This document shows positions 45,069 through 52,956 of a DNA stretch of 64,000 nucleotides, in pieces. A program made the translations under genes and the position numbers. Source of the DNA: Opitutaceae bacterium (GTDB taxonomy: Bacteria; Verrucomicrobiota; Verrucomicrobiia; Opitutales; Opitutaceae); the NCBI GenBank assembly GCA_028281165.1, contig JANQKI010000215.1:1-64000 (forward strand), read 5' to 3'. Numbering within the stretch: the first letter of the stretch is position 1; the number at the start of each line of letters is the position of its first letter. The notes beneath the pieces were generated by a model. It did not search any database. It was not told the DNA's origin and was given only the letters and a program-made list of their open reading frames with translations.

Positions 45069-45698
45069 ATGAGCCTCAGTAAAGCAATCGAAAAAACCAT
45101 CGTCACAACGCCTGAAAGGCGCTTGGAGGCAGACGAGGACTTAGCGATTGTACGCAAGGTTCAGGCGGGGGACGTAGATGCTTTCGACGCTTTGATCCTC
45201 AAATATCGCGAGCGCGTTTACTCGGTAATCTACAATCTGACTTCTAATCGAGAAGACGCGTCTGATCTAGCCCAAGACGCATTTATTAAAGCCTTCCAGT
45301 CCATCAATCGATTCAAGGGCAAATCCAGCTTCTTCACTTGGCTCTATAGGATCGCCCTAAACACAACCCTTACTCATTTACGCAAAAACAAGCTGCGACG
45401 CTTTTTCAGCTTTGAAAAAATGTCCGAAGAGGACAACACGGCTGGTTTTATTGAGGAGCTAATTACGGAGTCGGATTCGGATAAAGCGGCTCTGATGAAC
45501 GAATTACAAGAAAAGCTGAACGACGCTTTCCAAAAATTGTCTATCAAACATAGGACGGTGATCACGCTTTTCGAGATTGATGGACTCAGCCACAAGGAGA
45601 TTTCGGAAATCCTGGGAAGCTCTGTCGGAACAGTCCGATCTCGTTTGCACTACGCGAAACAATTTCTCCAGGCAGAACTGAAAGACTACCTCAAATAA
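45069..45698 (+). CDS. ECF-type RNA polymerase sigma factor (RpoE-like)
   Basis: The 209-aa group IV sigma factor has region 2 (DVDAFDALILKYRERVYSVI, ASDLAQDAFIKAFQSINRFK, FFTWLYRIALNTTLTHLRK) and region 4 with a helix-turn-helix (LSIKHRTVITLFEIDGLSHK, EISEILGSSVGTVRSRLHYA). It directs transcription of envelope or stress genes. The next gene, 18 bases on, encodes a single-pass membrane protein and is the likely anti-sigma factor; an HtrA-like protein follows. The order resembles rpoE-rseA-mucD loci. Confidence 0.94.
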   Translation: MSLSKAIEKTIVTTPERRLEADEDLAIVRKVQAGDVDAFDALILKYRERVYSVIYNLTSNREDASDLAQDAFIKAFQSINRFKGKSSFFTWLYRIALNTTLTHLRKNKLRRFFSFEKMSEEDNTAGFIEELITESDSDKAALMNELQEKLNDAFQKLSIKHRTVITLFEIDGLSHKEISEILGSSVGTVRSRLHYAKQFLQAELKDYLK

Positions 45699-45716
45699 CA
45701 ATCTCGAAGCCATTAA

Positions 45717-46301
45717 ATGCCCACTAGAAGGAAGAGTAACGAATCGAAAGACGAAAAGCTGAACCAGCTTTTGCGCATGAAACGTCTCGAACGTCCTTCA
45801 AAGGAATTCTGGGACGGTTTCGAGCAGGAATTAAGAAGCAAGCAGCTAACCGCGCTTGTGAAGACTCAATCTTGGTATAGCAGGCTGGGTCGTCTTTCTC
45901 TTATTGTAGGGAAAAAATCGATCGCTGTTGTAGCTACCACGGGCGCTTTAGCTATAGCGTTTTTCGCTGTCCCTCAGATCGCAACAATAACATCCACGCC
46001 AGAAACCGGGCAGGAAATTTTAACGGTTCAAAGCATCGAACAAGAGCCATCGACTCCTTTGTTTGTGGTCGAGGAGTCGAAGCCTGAAATAGAGTTTCAA
46101 TCGATTTCGGATTCGCTACCCAAAATTGATGGATCAGCCGTCTACCGCGTTAACGTTTTAGCTCAACCGCAACAGCCAGAGAGTTTCACTCTCGTGTCGA
46201 GTCCAAAATCGTTTATCCTCGATGAAGAGAGTGGAGCTGCAAAGCGAAACAGCGGAGAGGAATTCGGCGCAAGAATTATCAGAGCTGGGCAGCGGTTCTA
46301 G
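45717..46301 (+). CDS. single-pass membrane protein, candidate anti-sigma factor
   Basis: The 194-aa protein has a charged cytoplasmic part (1-60, LNQLLRMKRLERPSKEFWDG), one membrane helix at about 66-90 (KSIAVVATTGALAIAFFAVP) and a periplasmic part of about 100 residues rich in Pro, Glu and Ser. It has no recognisable zinc-binding HxxxCxxC motif. The position directly after the sigma gene and the topology fit an anti-sigma factor; this is inferred from context. It ends 3 bases before the HtrA-like gene. Confidence 0.65.
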   Translation: MPTRRKSNESKDEKLNQLLRMKRLERPSKEFWDGFEQELRSKQLTALVKTQSWYSRLGRLSLIVGKKSIAVVATTGALAIAFFAVPQIATITSTPETGQEILTVQSIEQEPSTPLFVVEESKPEIEFQSISDSLPKIDGSAVYRVNVLAQPQQPESFTLVSSPKSFILDEESGAAKRNSGEEFGARIIRAGQRF

Positions 46302-46304
46302 CGG

Positions 46305-47375
46305 ATGGGACCAATAAAGCGTTTTGCGAAAGCAAGCCGAACGGGTCTAATGAAAGGATCGGTCCTGGTAATAATCGCGTCGCTAATCTTTGCAGCGTCA
46401 GCAAGCGCTGACATTCAAGGGATTCAAGAAGCAATAAAGTCGGTCTACAGAACCCACTCAGATGCCGTCATAAGGGTCATCGTTGCGGTTCAGAAGGATG
46501 AAGATGCTCCTGACGACGAGCCTCTACAGCATGTTTTTTCTGGGTTTTTCATTTCGAAGGATGGCAAAGCCATCACAAGTTCCATGCCTCCAAAGGAAAA
46601 AAGTCGGGTTTGGATAGAAAAAAATGGCATCTCCTATTTGGCTGAAATTATAGGGAGCGACGCGCGGACAAACGTAAGCCTCCTGCAGGTAATCAATCTT
46701 CCAAAAAATCTTAGCTACATCGAACTGGAGGACCCCCGGGCAGAAGACTTGATTGGCTCGTTTGCCATAGCGATTACGAGTCCTCTTATCTTCAATCCTT
46801 CGCCATCTTTTGGGATAGTCACGGGCTTTGAGAGCAACTTTGCAAACGACGTGTTCCCCTTCACTTTCATCCGAGTGGGATTGCCTATAGGACCAGCAGA
46901 AGTCGGATCACCTGTTTTTGACGCGTCAGGAAAATTGCTGGGGATAAGCATGGCCTCGATACCAGAGATAAGCTCCTCATACATCATCCCAGTAAAGGCA
47001 ATGAAACGAATCGTAGACGACTTTCTGGATCGCGGTTCGGTTAAGTATGGCGTATTGCCAATCGGCTTTGAGGAAAAGGCGGACCGCTATAATATCGAAA
47101 AAAGAATCTTCGTTAATAAGGTAGTTCCAGGCAGCCCGGCAGCCAGAGCCGGGGTTCGCATCGGTGATACCTTAGCAACCATAGACGGCCAAAACGTAAC
47201 CAATCTAAACCAAGCTCGCGATAGGATTTTCTTTAAAATGCCTGGAGAATTTATCCATTTCAAGGTTTTGCGAGATGATAAGGAATTGGAATTCGCTATC
47301 CTTCTAGAGCCGCAAGAGGACCACTTGGAACAGCCTCTAATCACAGAAGCAACGGAAGAAGAGAAGGCTAATTGA
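46305..47375 (+). CDS. HtrA/Deg-like protein with PDZ domain and no catalytic triad
   Basis: The 356-aa protein has a membrane or signal segment at 16-35, a trypsin-like beta-barrel (about 45-225) and a PDZ domain (about 245-340, KVVPGSPAARAGVRIGDTLA). It aligns with HtrA proteases over FSGFFISKDGKAITSSMPP, GSDARTNVSLLQV and PIGPAEVGSPVFDASGKLLG. At the positions of the catalytic His, Asp and Ser it has M94, N123 and V200, so it should be an inactive protease. It may work as a sensor or peptide-binding regulator for the preceding sigma/anti-sigma pair (inference). It is 3 bases after the anti-sigma candidate. Confidence 0.85.
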   Translation: MGPIKRFAKASRTGLMKGSVLVIIASLIFAASASADIQGIQEAIKSVYRTHSDAVIRVIVAVQKDEDAPDDEPLQHVFSGFFISKDGKAITSSMPPKEKSRVWIEKNGISYLAEIIGSDARTNVSLLQVINLPKNLSYIELEDPRAEDLIGSFAIAITSPLIFNPSPSFGIVTGFESNFANDVFPFTFIRVGLPIGPAEVGSPVFDASGKLLGISMASIPEISSSYIIPVKAMKRIVDDFLDRGSVKYGVLPIGFEEKADRYNIEKRIFVNKVVPGSPAARAGVRIGDTLATIDGQNVTNLNQARDRIFFKMPGEFIHFKVLRDDKELEFAILLEPQEDHLEQPLITEATEEEKAN

Positions 47376-47435
47376 CGAACCGCCATTGCTGAAGGTTTAC
47401 GCTCTGTGATGATTGTAAATACGCTCATGCAATAA

Positions 47436-47855
47436 ATGAACGTAGTTCAAAAAGAAATACACATTGCCACTTCAGGCCAAGGAACCTATGAGATGACCAA
47501 GGACGTCGCCAAGGCTTTATCAGCTAGCGGCATTACCCACGGATGGGTAAATATTTTCTGCCGGCATACCAGCTGCAGTTTAGTTCTAATGGAGAATGCA
47601 GATCCATCTGCGAGACGAGATCTGGAAGACTATCTTAACCGCTTGGTGCCTGAGAACGACCCGAATTTCACCCATACCTACGAAGGGGCCGATGATATGC
47701 CAAGCCACATTAAAATGGCACTTACTCGGAGTTCGGAGAACATTCCTTTCAGCAACGGGAACCTGCTACTCGGAACTTGGCAGGGCATATTTCTCTGGGA
47801 GCACCGTCGTTCACGTCATAATCGCAGTCTGATAATAACGACCATAGGAAAATAA
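47436..47855 (+). CDS. yjbQ: YjbQ (UPF0047) family protein
   Basis: The 139-aa protein matches YjbQ throughout: GWVNIFCRHTSCSLVLMENA, then ADDMPSHIKMALTRSS, then LLLGTWQGIFLWEHRRSRHN. The family forms trimers and some members show weak thiamine-phosphate synthase activity; the cellular role is not settled. It lies 60 bases after the HtrA-like gene on the same strand, and a terminator follows. Confidence 0.93.
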   Translation: MNVVQKEIHIATSGQGTYEMTKDVAKALSASGITHGWVNIFCRHTSCSLVLMENADPSARRDLEDYLNRLVPENDPNFTHTYEGADDMPSHIKMALTRSSENIPFSNGNLLLGTWQGIFLWEHRRSRHNRSLIITTIGK

Positions 47856-47856
47856 A

Positions 47857-47885
47857 AAAGCCTCCTCGGTAATCGAGAAGGCTTT
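47857..47885. terminator. terminator hairpin shared by convergent yjbQ and pil genes
   Basis: AAAGCCTCCTCG pairs with CGAGAAGGCTTT (one mismatch) around GTAAT. The minus strand then continues TTTATTTTCC, a good U tract for the pil operon; the plus strand has a weaker one. Confidence 0.82.
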
Positions 47886-47908
47886 GAAATTTGTATATTG
47901 TTTAGTCC

Positions 47909-49624
47909 TTAGCGATTGCGAATCTCGTCTGGATCGATTCCCAAGTCAGCCATATTTTCCTGAGAGAATACGTCTTCGAAAGTAGCATCTTCACCAGGAA
48001 GGATCTTAGCTGTAATGAAAACTAGCAGGTTCAAAGTGGTCAGATCAGTGCTGTCATGCTTAAACAGTTTACCAAGACCAGGAATCTTGCCCAAAACGGG
48101 CACTTGGCTACCTTTATCAAGCGCTCGGGTTTGCAAAAGCCCACCAAGGCCCATCGTGTATCCATCGTTCAATGCAATCTGAGTTTCAGTACGACGCGTT
48201 GAGATGATTGGAATAGCAGCCCCGCTAGCCCCACCAAAGGTTGTCTCGCCAGTCTGATTGCTAACCTCAGGACTGATCTTGAGATTGATGAGACCTTGAT
48301 TATTCACGGATGGCTTAACTCTGAGGATAACACCAATATCTTTGTATTGGAATCCACTGATTTCAAATGTGCCACGCTCTTCATTGTAAGTGTAATCAGG
48401 AATCGGGAACTGCTCGCCAACAGATATAACAGCTTCCTGATTATTGAGCGTAACTACTGTCGGGTGAGAAACCAAACGGCTGTCATCCTGCTCCTTCAAT
48501 GCGCTTAATACAAAGCCAAATTGACTAGTGGAAAATACGGCTGATGCGTTACGACTCAGGGTATCACCATCAACAAGAGAAGTAAGATTGTTGATAGCGC
48601 TTGATATTAAAGAGGAACTTGAAGAACTCGAAGCATCCAACAATACTTCGCCAGTGAGATTATTAGTTAAAGTACCACTAAAATCACCAGGCGCTCCAGA
48701 TAATTCAGCACCTCCAATATCGAAAGAAACATCACCTAAGTTTGTATCATTATTACTATCCGTACTGCTACTCCTAGTGCCATTTCTATTAAAACCCTCA
48801 CTATAAGTTCTAGAGAACGGTCCCAGATTAACGCCAAAATCCTTTAACCCAGCCCAGTTAACGCCAATATTCTTAATATCACGATTCGTAACCTCTATAA
48901 AGCGAGCCTCTATCAATACTTGTTCCGTTGGCTTGTCGAGACGCTCGATGACAGTCCGGATACTTCCCATTTTCGATTCTTTCTCTGTGACAATAAGGCC
49001 GTTAGTACGATTATCGACTTGCACGCGTCCGCCCGCGGTTTCGTCAATCATACTTGTGACAGTGGTCGCGATAGAGCTTGCATCAGCGTAGTTGAGAAGA
49101 AAGATTTCAGTAATAGGTGGCTCGAAATTGAGAGCTTCTTTACTGACCACTTCAATAATATTCCCCTCTTCTGTATAAGTATATCCGACTGGATCCAGTA
49201 CTACCTTGAAAATCTGTCTCCAGCTAACATCACGCAGCTTTATTGAAGTAGTTCCCTGCAATGTTTCAGGCACCACCAAGTTGAGCATATAGAGATCTGC
49301 AACATTTCTTAATACTGTACGAATCTCCTCGTTTGGAAAATCAACCGAAATAGTATCCATTTCGGTTAACAGCATTTCATCGTTTAGCAATGAACTACTC
49401 TGCCCAGTTTGACTAGCAGTTCCATCGGAACCGGTTTCATCAGAACCATCGTCTGAATTACTGAAGAGTCTATCGACGTCCTCAGGACTTGGCGGTTGAA
49501 CATTAACCGCAGCCGGACTAGCTGAGTCCGATTGGGCCTGCAAAACGCTATTCTGTCCTACGAAGAATAGTGACAAAACAACGAGCAGGATCCTATTTTG
49601 AATTGAACGTATTACGGTATTCAT
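47909..49624 (-). CDS. secretin of a type IV pilus-like system (PilQ/GspD family)
   Basis: The 571-aa protein has a signal region (LLVVLSLFFVGQNSVLQA), a serine-rich linker, an STN-like domain (DLYMLNLVVPETLQGTTSIK), an N1/NolW domain (IFLLNYADASSIATTVTSM) and the secretin core (VLIEARFIEVTNRD to PVLGKIPGLGKLFK, then LVFITAKIL). A Ser-only run (about residue 330) interrupts the core. Secretins form the outer-membrane gate for pili. It is shorter than most PilQ and lacks multiple AMIN domains. It is last in a pilMNOP-like operon. Confidence 0.9.
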   Translation of the reverse strand: MNTVIRSIQNRILLVVLSLFFVGQNSVLQAQSDSASPAAVNVQPPSPEDVDRLFSNSDDGSDETGSDGTASQTGQSSSLLNDEMLLTEMDTISVDFPNEEIRTVLRNVADLYMLNLVVPETLQGTTSIKLRDVSWRQIFKVVLDPVGYTYTEEGNIIEVVSKEALNFEPPITEIFLLNYADASSIATTVTSMIDETAGGRVQVDNRTNGLIVTEKESKMGSIRTVIERLDKPTEQVLIEARFIEVTNRDIKNIGVNWAGLKDFGVNLGPFSRTYSEGFNRNGTRSSSTDSNNDTNLGDVSFDIGGAELSGAPGDFSGTLTNNLTGEVLLDASSSSSSSLISSAINNLTSLVDGDTLSRNASAVFSTSQFGFVLSALKEQDDSRLVSHPTVVTLNNQEAVISVGEQFPIPDYTYNEERGTFEISGFQYKDIGVILRVKPSVNNQGLINLKISPEVSNQTGETTFGGASGAAIPIISTRRTETQIALNDGYTMGLGGLLQTRALDKGSQVPVLGKIPGLGKLFKHDSTDLTTLNLLVFITAKILPGEDATFEDVFSQENMADLGIDPDEIRNR

Positions 49625-49633
49625 ATCTCGCTC

Positions 49634-50104
49634 TTAGTTAAGTTTAATTTCCATTTCAGCATCACGAAATTTTAAAGTGTATGAATTTCGCTGAATGCTA
49701 GTTACAGTTAATTCGTAATCCTTCTCGCCGTAGTTTACTGTTACCAGAGATCCTATTCTCAGCCTTTCTTCTTTTATAATCATAATAAAATACCCTCCGA
49801 GAGAGAAAATACCTGTAGGCTTTACTTTCGGGGCAAGAATTGCTAATAATTCCTCAGCTGATTCGGGGGCCTCTTCAACTTCCTCTTCTACAGAATTTAA
49901 TATTATCCCTGGAGTAAAAGGGTTAGCTATTTGATTTAATGTAGCGATATCGACGATACGGACTTCTCTATTAAGGAAAGATTTAGTTTTATCTATGGTT
50001 TCAAATCGCTCCTCCTGACTCAAGACAGCTGCCCGAGAATCGAATAGACTCAGTGACACAAGGACGCTGCAAAATAAACAAGCTATATTTCTTACCAACC
50101 TCAT
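49634..50104 (-). CDS. PilP-like periplasmic alignment protein
   Basis: The 156-aa protein has a signal peptide (MRLVRNIACLFCSVLVSLSL) and a C-terminal beta domain with KPTGIFSLGGYFIMIIKEER, then LRIGSLVTVNYGEKDYELTV, typical of PilP/GspC homology regions. Unlike characterised PilP it has no lipobox at its signal cleavage site. Its start overlaps pilO's stop (ATGA), and it is 9 bases from the secretin gene. It should link the inner-membrane PilNO to the secretin. Confidence 0.75.
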   Translation of the reverse strand: MRLVRNIACLFCSVLVSLSLFDSRAAVLSQEERFETIDKTKSFLNREVRIVDIATLNQIANPFTPGIILNSVEEEVEEAPESAEELLAILAPKVKPTGIFSLGGYFIMIIKEERLRIGSLVTVNYGEKDYELTVTSIQRNSYTLKFRDAEMEIKLN

Positions 50105-50673
50105 TTCTCTTTTATTGCTAAAATCATGAACGAAAGTTTCGCCTGGATTTCATCCTCTTCTTCTTCGATTGATTTTATAGGACTGATCGAGATTCTATCT
50201 AGGCGGAAAAAAGCGCTACCACCTTCAAGATTTCGAAGAAAATCGAGCAACTGAGCAAATGTACCTGCTACTCCTAGTTCATACTTTAGAGAAGAATATA
50301 GCTTTTCTTCGTTCTTTTTACCTTTTTTCGATTTGTTGGCGCTTTCTTCTAAATTAAACTGACTCAGATCGCTCAACTTTACGTTAGTCTGAGATTCTAT
50401 CTGAAAGAAATAGTTATAATTGGCAGCGAGTTCTTTGTGGTCGAACAGCCTTGAGTCGATGTTTTCTAGCAAGCCTTGAAGAGTTGAGATATCTTCTTCA
50501 AATGTATCTCCATTTTTCAAATTTAACAACATTCCCGATCTAGTCTTAGTCAGTCTTTCGTATTCAGAATCCAAGACCTCCATCTTATCCAAATGAAAAA
50601 GGTAAAAGAATAGAGACACTACTATAAAAAGTAGGGAAATAAATATTACTAAATGCTTTTTAATGAGCTCCAT
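50101..50673 (-). CDS. PilO-like inner-membrane alignment protein
   Basis: The 190-aa protein has one N-terminal membrane helix (HLVIFISLLFIVVSLFFYLF), a coiled-coil (about 35-90) and a ferredoxin-like C-terminal domain including YSSLKYELGVAGTFAQLLDF, then LRNLEGGSAFFRLDRISISP. This matches PilO. It pairs with PilN in the pilus platform. Its start is 23 bases after the pilN stop. Confidence 0.85.
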   Translation of the reverse strand: MELIKKHLVIFISLLFIVVSLFFYLFHLDKMEVLDSEYERLTKTRSGMLLNLKNGDTFEEDISTLQGLLENIDSRLFDHKELAANYNYFFQIESQTNVKLSDLSQFNLEESANKSKKGKKNEEKLYSSLKYELGVAGTFAQLLDFLRNLEGGSAFFRLDRISISPIKSIEEEEDEIQAKLSFMILAIKEK

Positions 50674-50696
50674 ATACCAAAGAAGGCTTGCACCGG

Positions 50697-51311
50697 TTAG
50701 TTCTCTTCATCCTTGTCTTCCTCAGACTTACTCATCTCGAGATCGAACTCTAAATATCCCATACCCTTTTTTCGTCTCAACGACTTTGCCTCGTAAGTGT
50801 CAAATAAAGACTGAGAAGCATTCACGTTACTCAATTTCGATTTGTAATTATCGAAAATCTGAGAGGCCGCATCCGCATCTGAATGAATATGACCGGTAAT
50901 AGTCGCTCTCTCTCCATCATATTCTACACGACTGATAGCCATTTCGTCGCTGAGAGCGGTACTGACCGTAAGAAGAAAATCGCTGAAAACCAGTTGATTT
51001 CCCAGAAAAGAATCTAGCTCTTCAATATTTTTGCGGAGGTCTAGAAACGTACGGTTATAATTGATTACTTCGCTGTGTCTCGGCTTGTACCCTTCTATTT
51101 CTTCTTCAAGGAGAGCAATATTTTTTTCGAGTTCCATCATTTGATATTCTCGAAAGCCAACATACATCGAAGTAATCAGAGCTAAAGTTACAGCAATGGC
51201 AGAAAAGAAGAACCCAGTACGAACAACTTTGACGTCCGGTAGTTCGCTTGCGTCTCCAAAATTTGGATGCCAGAGCGGAATTTCCGCTTCTTGTTTTCCG
51301 ACTTTAATCAT
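50697..51311 (-). CDS. PilN-like inner-membrane protein
   Basis: The 204-aa protein has a short cytoplasmic N-terminus, one membrane helix at about 33-52 (FFFSAIAVTLALITSMYVGF), a coiled-coil with NIALLEEEIEGYKPRHSEV, and a periplasmic ferredoxin-like domain (ISRVEYDGERATITGHIHSD). PilN binds PilM through its N-terminus. It overlaps pilM by four bases (ATGA). Confidence 0.82.
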   Translation of the reverse strand: MIKVGKQEAEIPLWHPNFGDASELPDVKVVRTGFFFSAIAVTLALITSMYVGFREYQMMELEKNIALLEEEIEGYKPRHSEVINYNRTFLDLRKNIEELDSFLGNQLVFSDFLLTVSTALSDEMAISRVEYDGERATITGHIHSDADAASQIFDNYKSKLSNVNASQSLFDTYEAKSLRRKKGMGYLEFDLEMSKSEEDKDEEN

Positions 51312-52336
51312 GCGGCCTTCTCCTTTTCAAATTCGCAAAGCAGCGAGAGAAGACCCAACCAAGTCAGATCCAGATTTTTAGTGGATTCATTTTCGGATAG
51401 CTTGATGTTCTTAGACTCAAGCCAGCTGGAAATATCGAGATTGAACGCATCCAGATTCAATTCCTGGCTCAGACTATCCTGAAACCAATTTAAATTTGAA
51501 TGATGACGGACACAATGCAGACGCGAAATGGATTGGCCCGTTTGCACTTCGAAAAAGCCAATCGAGGACTGAAGCTCCCTGATCATCTTTTTCAAAATCG
51601 TTTTGGAAAACGAACCGAAATCAAAGTCTGTTGATGCCAGAAGCTTTTCCGCCGCGGCTTCGTCTTTCAAATTCAACTCCAGCTTTAGGGCCGAGGCTAT
51701 ATGGGCATAGCCGGTATCAATCCGACGAGACATCTCAATCCCCTCAGGACCGACGATAATAGCGCTGGAGAACTCGTCTTCCACCTCGAGGAAAAGAATA
51801 GGCTGACTCGCCTTTTCAGTAGCAACCGTCTCTTTAATGATCCCAATCAAGCTGATCGTACCAATTTCAGCCCGTCTTGGATAAACCCCGATCTTCAGCA
51901 GAGATTGCTGTATATCCAAAATCTCCTCTTTAGCCGCAGCGCAAACGAGAACGTTCTTCTTATTGTAATCGCTAGGATCGATTTCCGCTCCAGATTCTGG
52001 AGACAAGCAAAAGGCCGTTACATCATCGGCTTCCGTCTTCAGCTCATTCTTCAGTAGGTCGAAAATGAAGTCGGTTTCCTTGCCTCTACCTGAATCGATT
52101 GTCACTCGGCGCACCGTTCTCCTCTCAGGGTAGATCGTACAGTGACTCATCATGTAAGCATTCTGCTTGATCTTAGCGAACTCACGCATTGTCGAAGCGT
52201 CGGTCTCATCTTGATTGAGGGAACACGAAAACAACTCCTCCACTACGACTGGAGGCTTAAGGGAACTCACGCGAGCCGCTCTAATGGAGGTGGGACGATA
52301 CTCTACTATGAACTCTTTGTTTTTAGTGGAAATCAT
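51308..52336 (-). CDS. PilM-like actin-fold ATPase of the pilus platform
   Basis: The 342-aa protein has the ASKHA-like layout of PilM, with ADDVTAFCLSPESGAEIDPS, then PILFLEVEDEFSSAIIVGPE and MIRELQSSIGFFEVQTGQSI. It is divergent from textbook PilM, so the assignment relies partly on gene order M-N-O-P-Q. It is the first gene of the operon. No pilin gene lies in the window. Confidence 0.75.
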   Translation of the reverse strand: MISTKNKEFIVEYRPTSIRAARVSSLKPPVVVEELFSCSLNQDETDASTMREFAKIKQNAYMMSHCTIYPERRTVRRVTIDSGRGKETDFIFDLLKNELKTEADDVTAFCLSPESGAEIDPSDYNKKNVLVCAAAKEEILDIQQSLLKIGVYPRRAEIGTISLIGIIKETVATEKASQPILFLEVEDEFSSAIIVGPEGIEMSRRIDTGYAHIASALKLELNLKDEAAAEKLLASTDFDFGSFSKTILKKMIRELQSSIGFFEVQTGQSISRLHCVRHHSNLNWFQDSLSQELNLDAFNLDISSWLESKNIKLSENESTKNLDLTWLGLLSLLCEFEKEKAA

Positions 52337-52747
52337 GACTGATCAACAAGGGCGACGATTCCGTGCTCTTGAATACCCTCTCGTATCGGCCCATGACTTA
52401 GGATATTGAGCTAAATAGAGGGAAGTTAGCCGAGATTGGGACGGTTTAGAGTCGGGCGAATGACAAATTACACCCTAAGAGAATCTTGCGCTTTGGGGGA
52501 AACAACCTCCTCCAGATTGCGGAAAACACTCAGGTAACTGAAGGACCCATCACTCTAAGTCCAAAAAAAATAGGCGATTCCCACCCTTAATGCCTCAACG
52601 CGCGCCAAATCCTAAGAGCGACGTAAAATTGGCTTAAAATTGCCGGATCGAAATCACCTCAAAAAGCCCTCAGAAACAAAAAATCTCGGACGAAATGACC
52701 GAGATTTTGCAGGGCGCAAAGAGCAAAGACGTCTAGCTTCTGGACTT
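52337..52747. other. 411-base gene-free region between pilM and the mS38-like gene
   Basis: The region holds the upstream leader of pilM and the end of the minus-strand translation block. The only clear element is the terminator at 52671-52707. No tRNA, riboswitch or coding frame with support was found. Confidence 0.6.
52671..52707 (-). terminator. Rho-independent terminator of the mS38-like/rluA block
   Basis: AAATCTCGG and CCGAGATTT form a perfect 9-base stem (52681-52707). On the minus strand the stem is followed by a TTT-rich stretch (TTTGTTTCTG). It lies about 40 bases after the 31-residue gene's stop. Confidence 0.8.
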
Positions 52748-52843
52748 CTACCAGCTCTTCTTCTTATGGCGATTGGACTTCAAACGCTTGCGGCGCTTGT
52801 GCTTAGACATCTTCAATCGACGTTTCTTCTTAAGATTACCCAT
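52748..52843 (-). CDS. mS38/bS22-like small basic ribosomal protein (AURKAIP1/COX24 domain)
   Basis: A 31-residue frame starts at the ATG at 52843: [19 protein letters not shown], then [11 protein letters not shown]. It matches the AURKAIP1/COX24-type mini-proteins, whose relatives are mitochondrial mS38 and mycobacterial bS22, found in the small subunit near the decoding centre. The M-S-K-H-K-R-R-K core is very characteristic. It lies downstream of the RluA-like and S20 genes on the same strand and is followed by a terminator. It is below common length cut-offs and easily missed. Confidence 0.85.
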   Translation of the reverse strand: MGNLKKKRRLKMSKHKRRKRLKSNRHKKKSW

Positions 52844-52956
52844 AGGTTCTGTTACTCTTGCTTTTTAGAAAAGTCCGCAAACCTGATACTTGCCTCTGTC
52901 TCTGTAAAGAAGAATCTCGCCATTCTTTTAGCCAGGCCAAGGAGCCTCTAAAACGA

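Noticed and set aside
52640-52951. 103-codon plus-strand frame
   Set aside because: It lies antisense to the mS38-like gene and its terminator and has no protein-like features.
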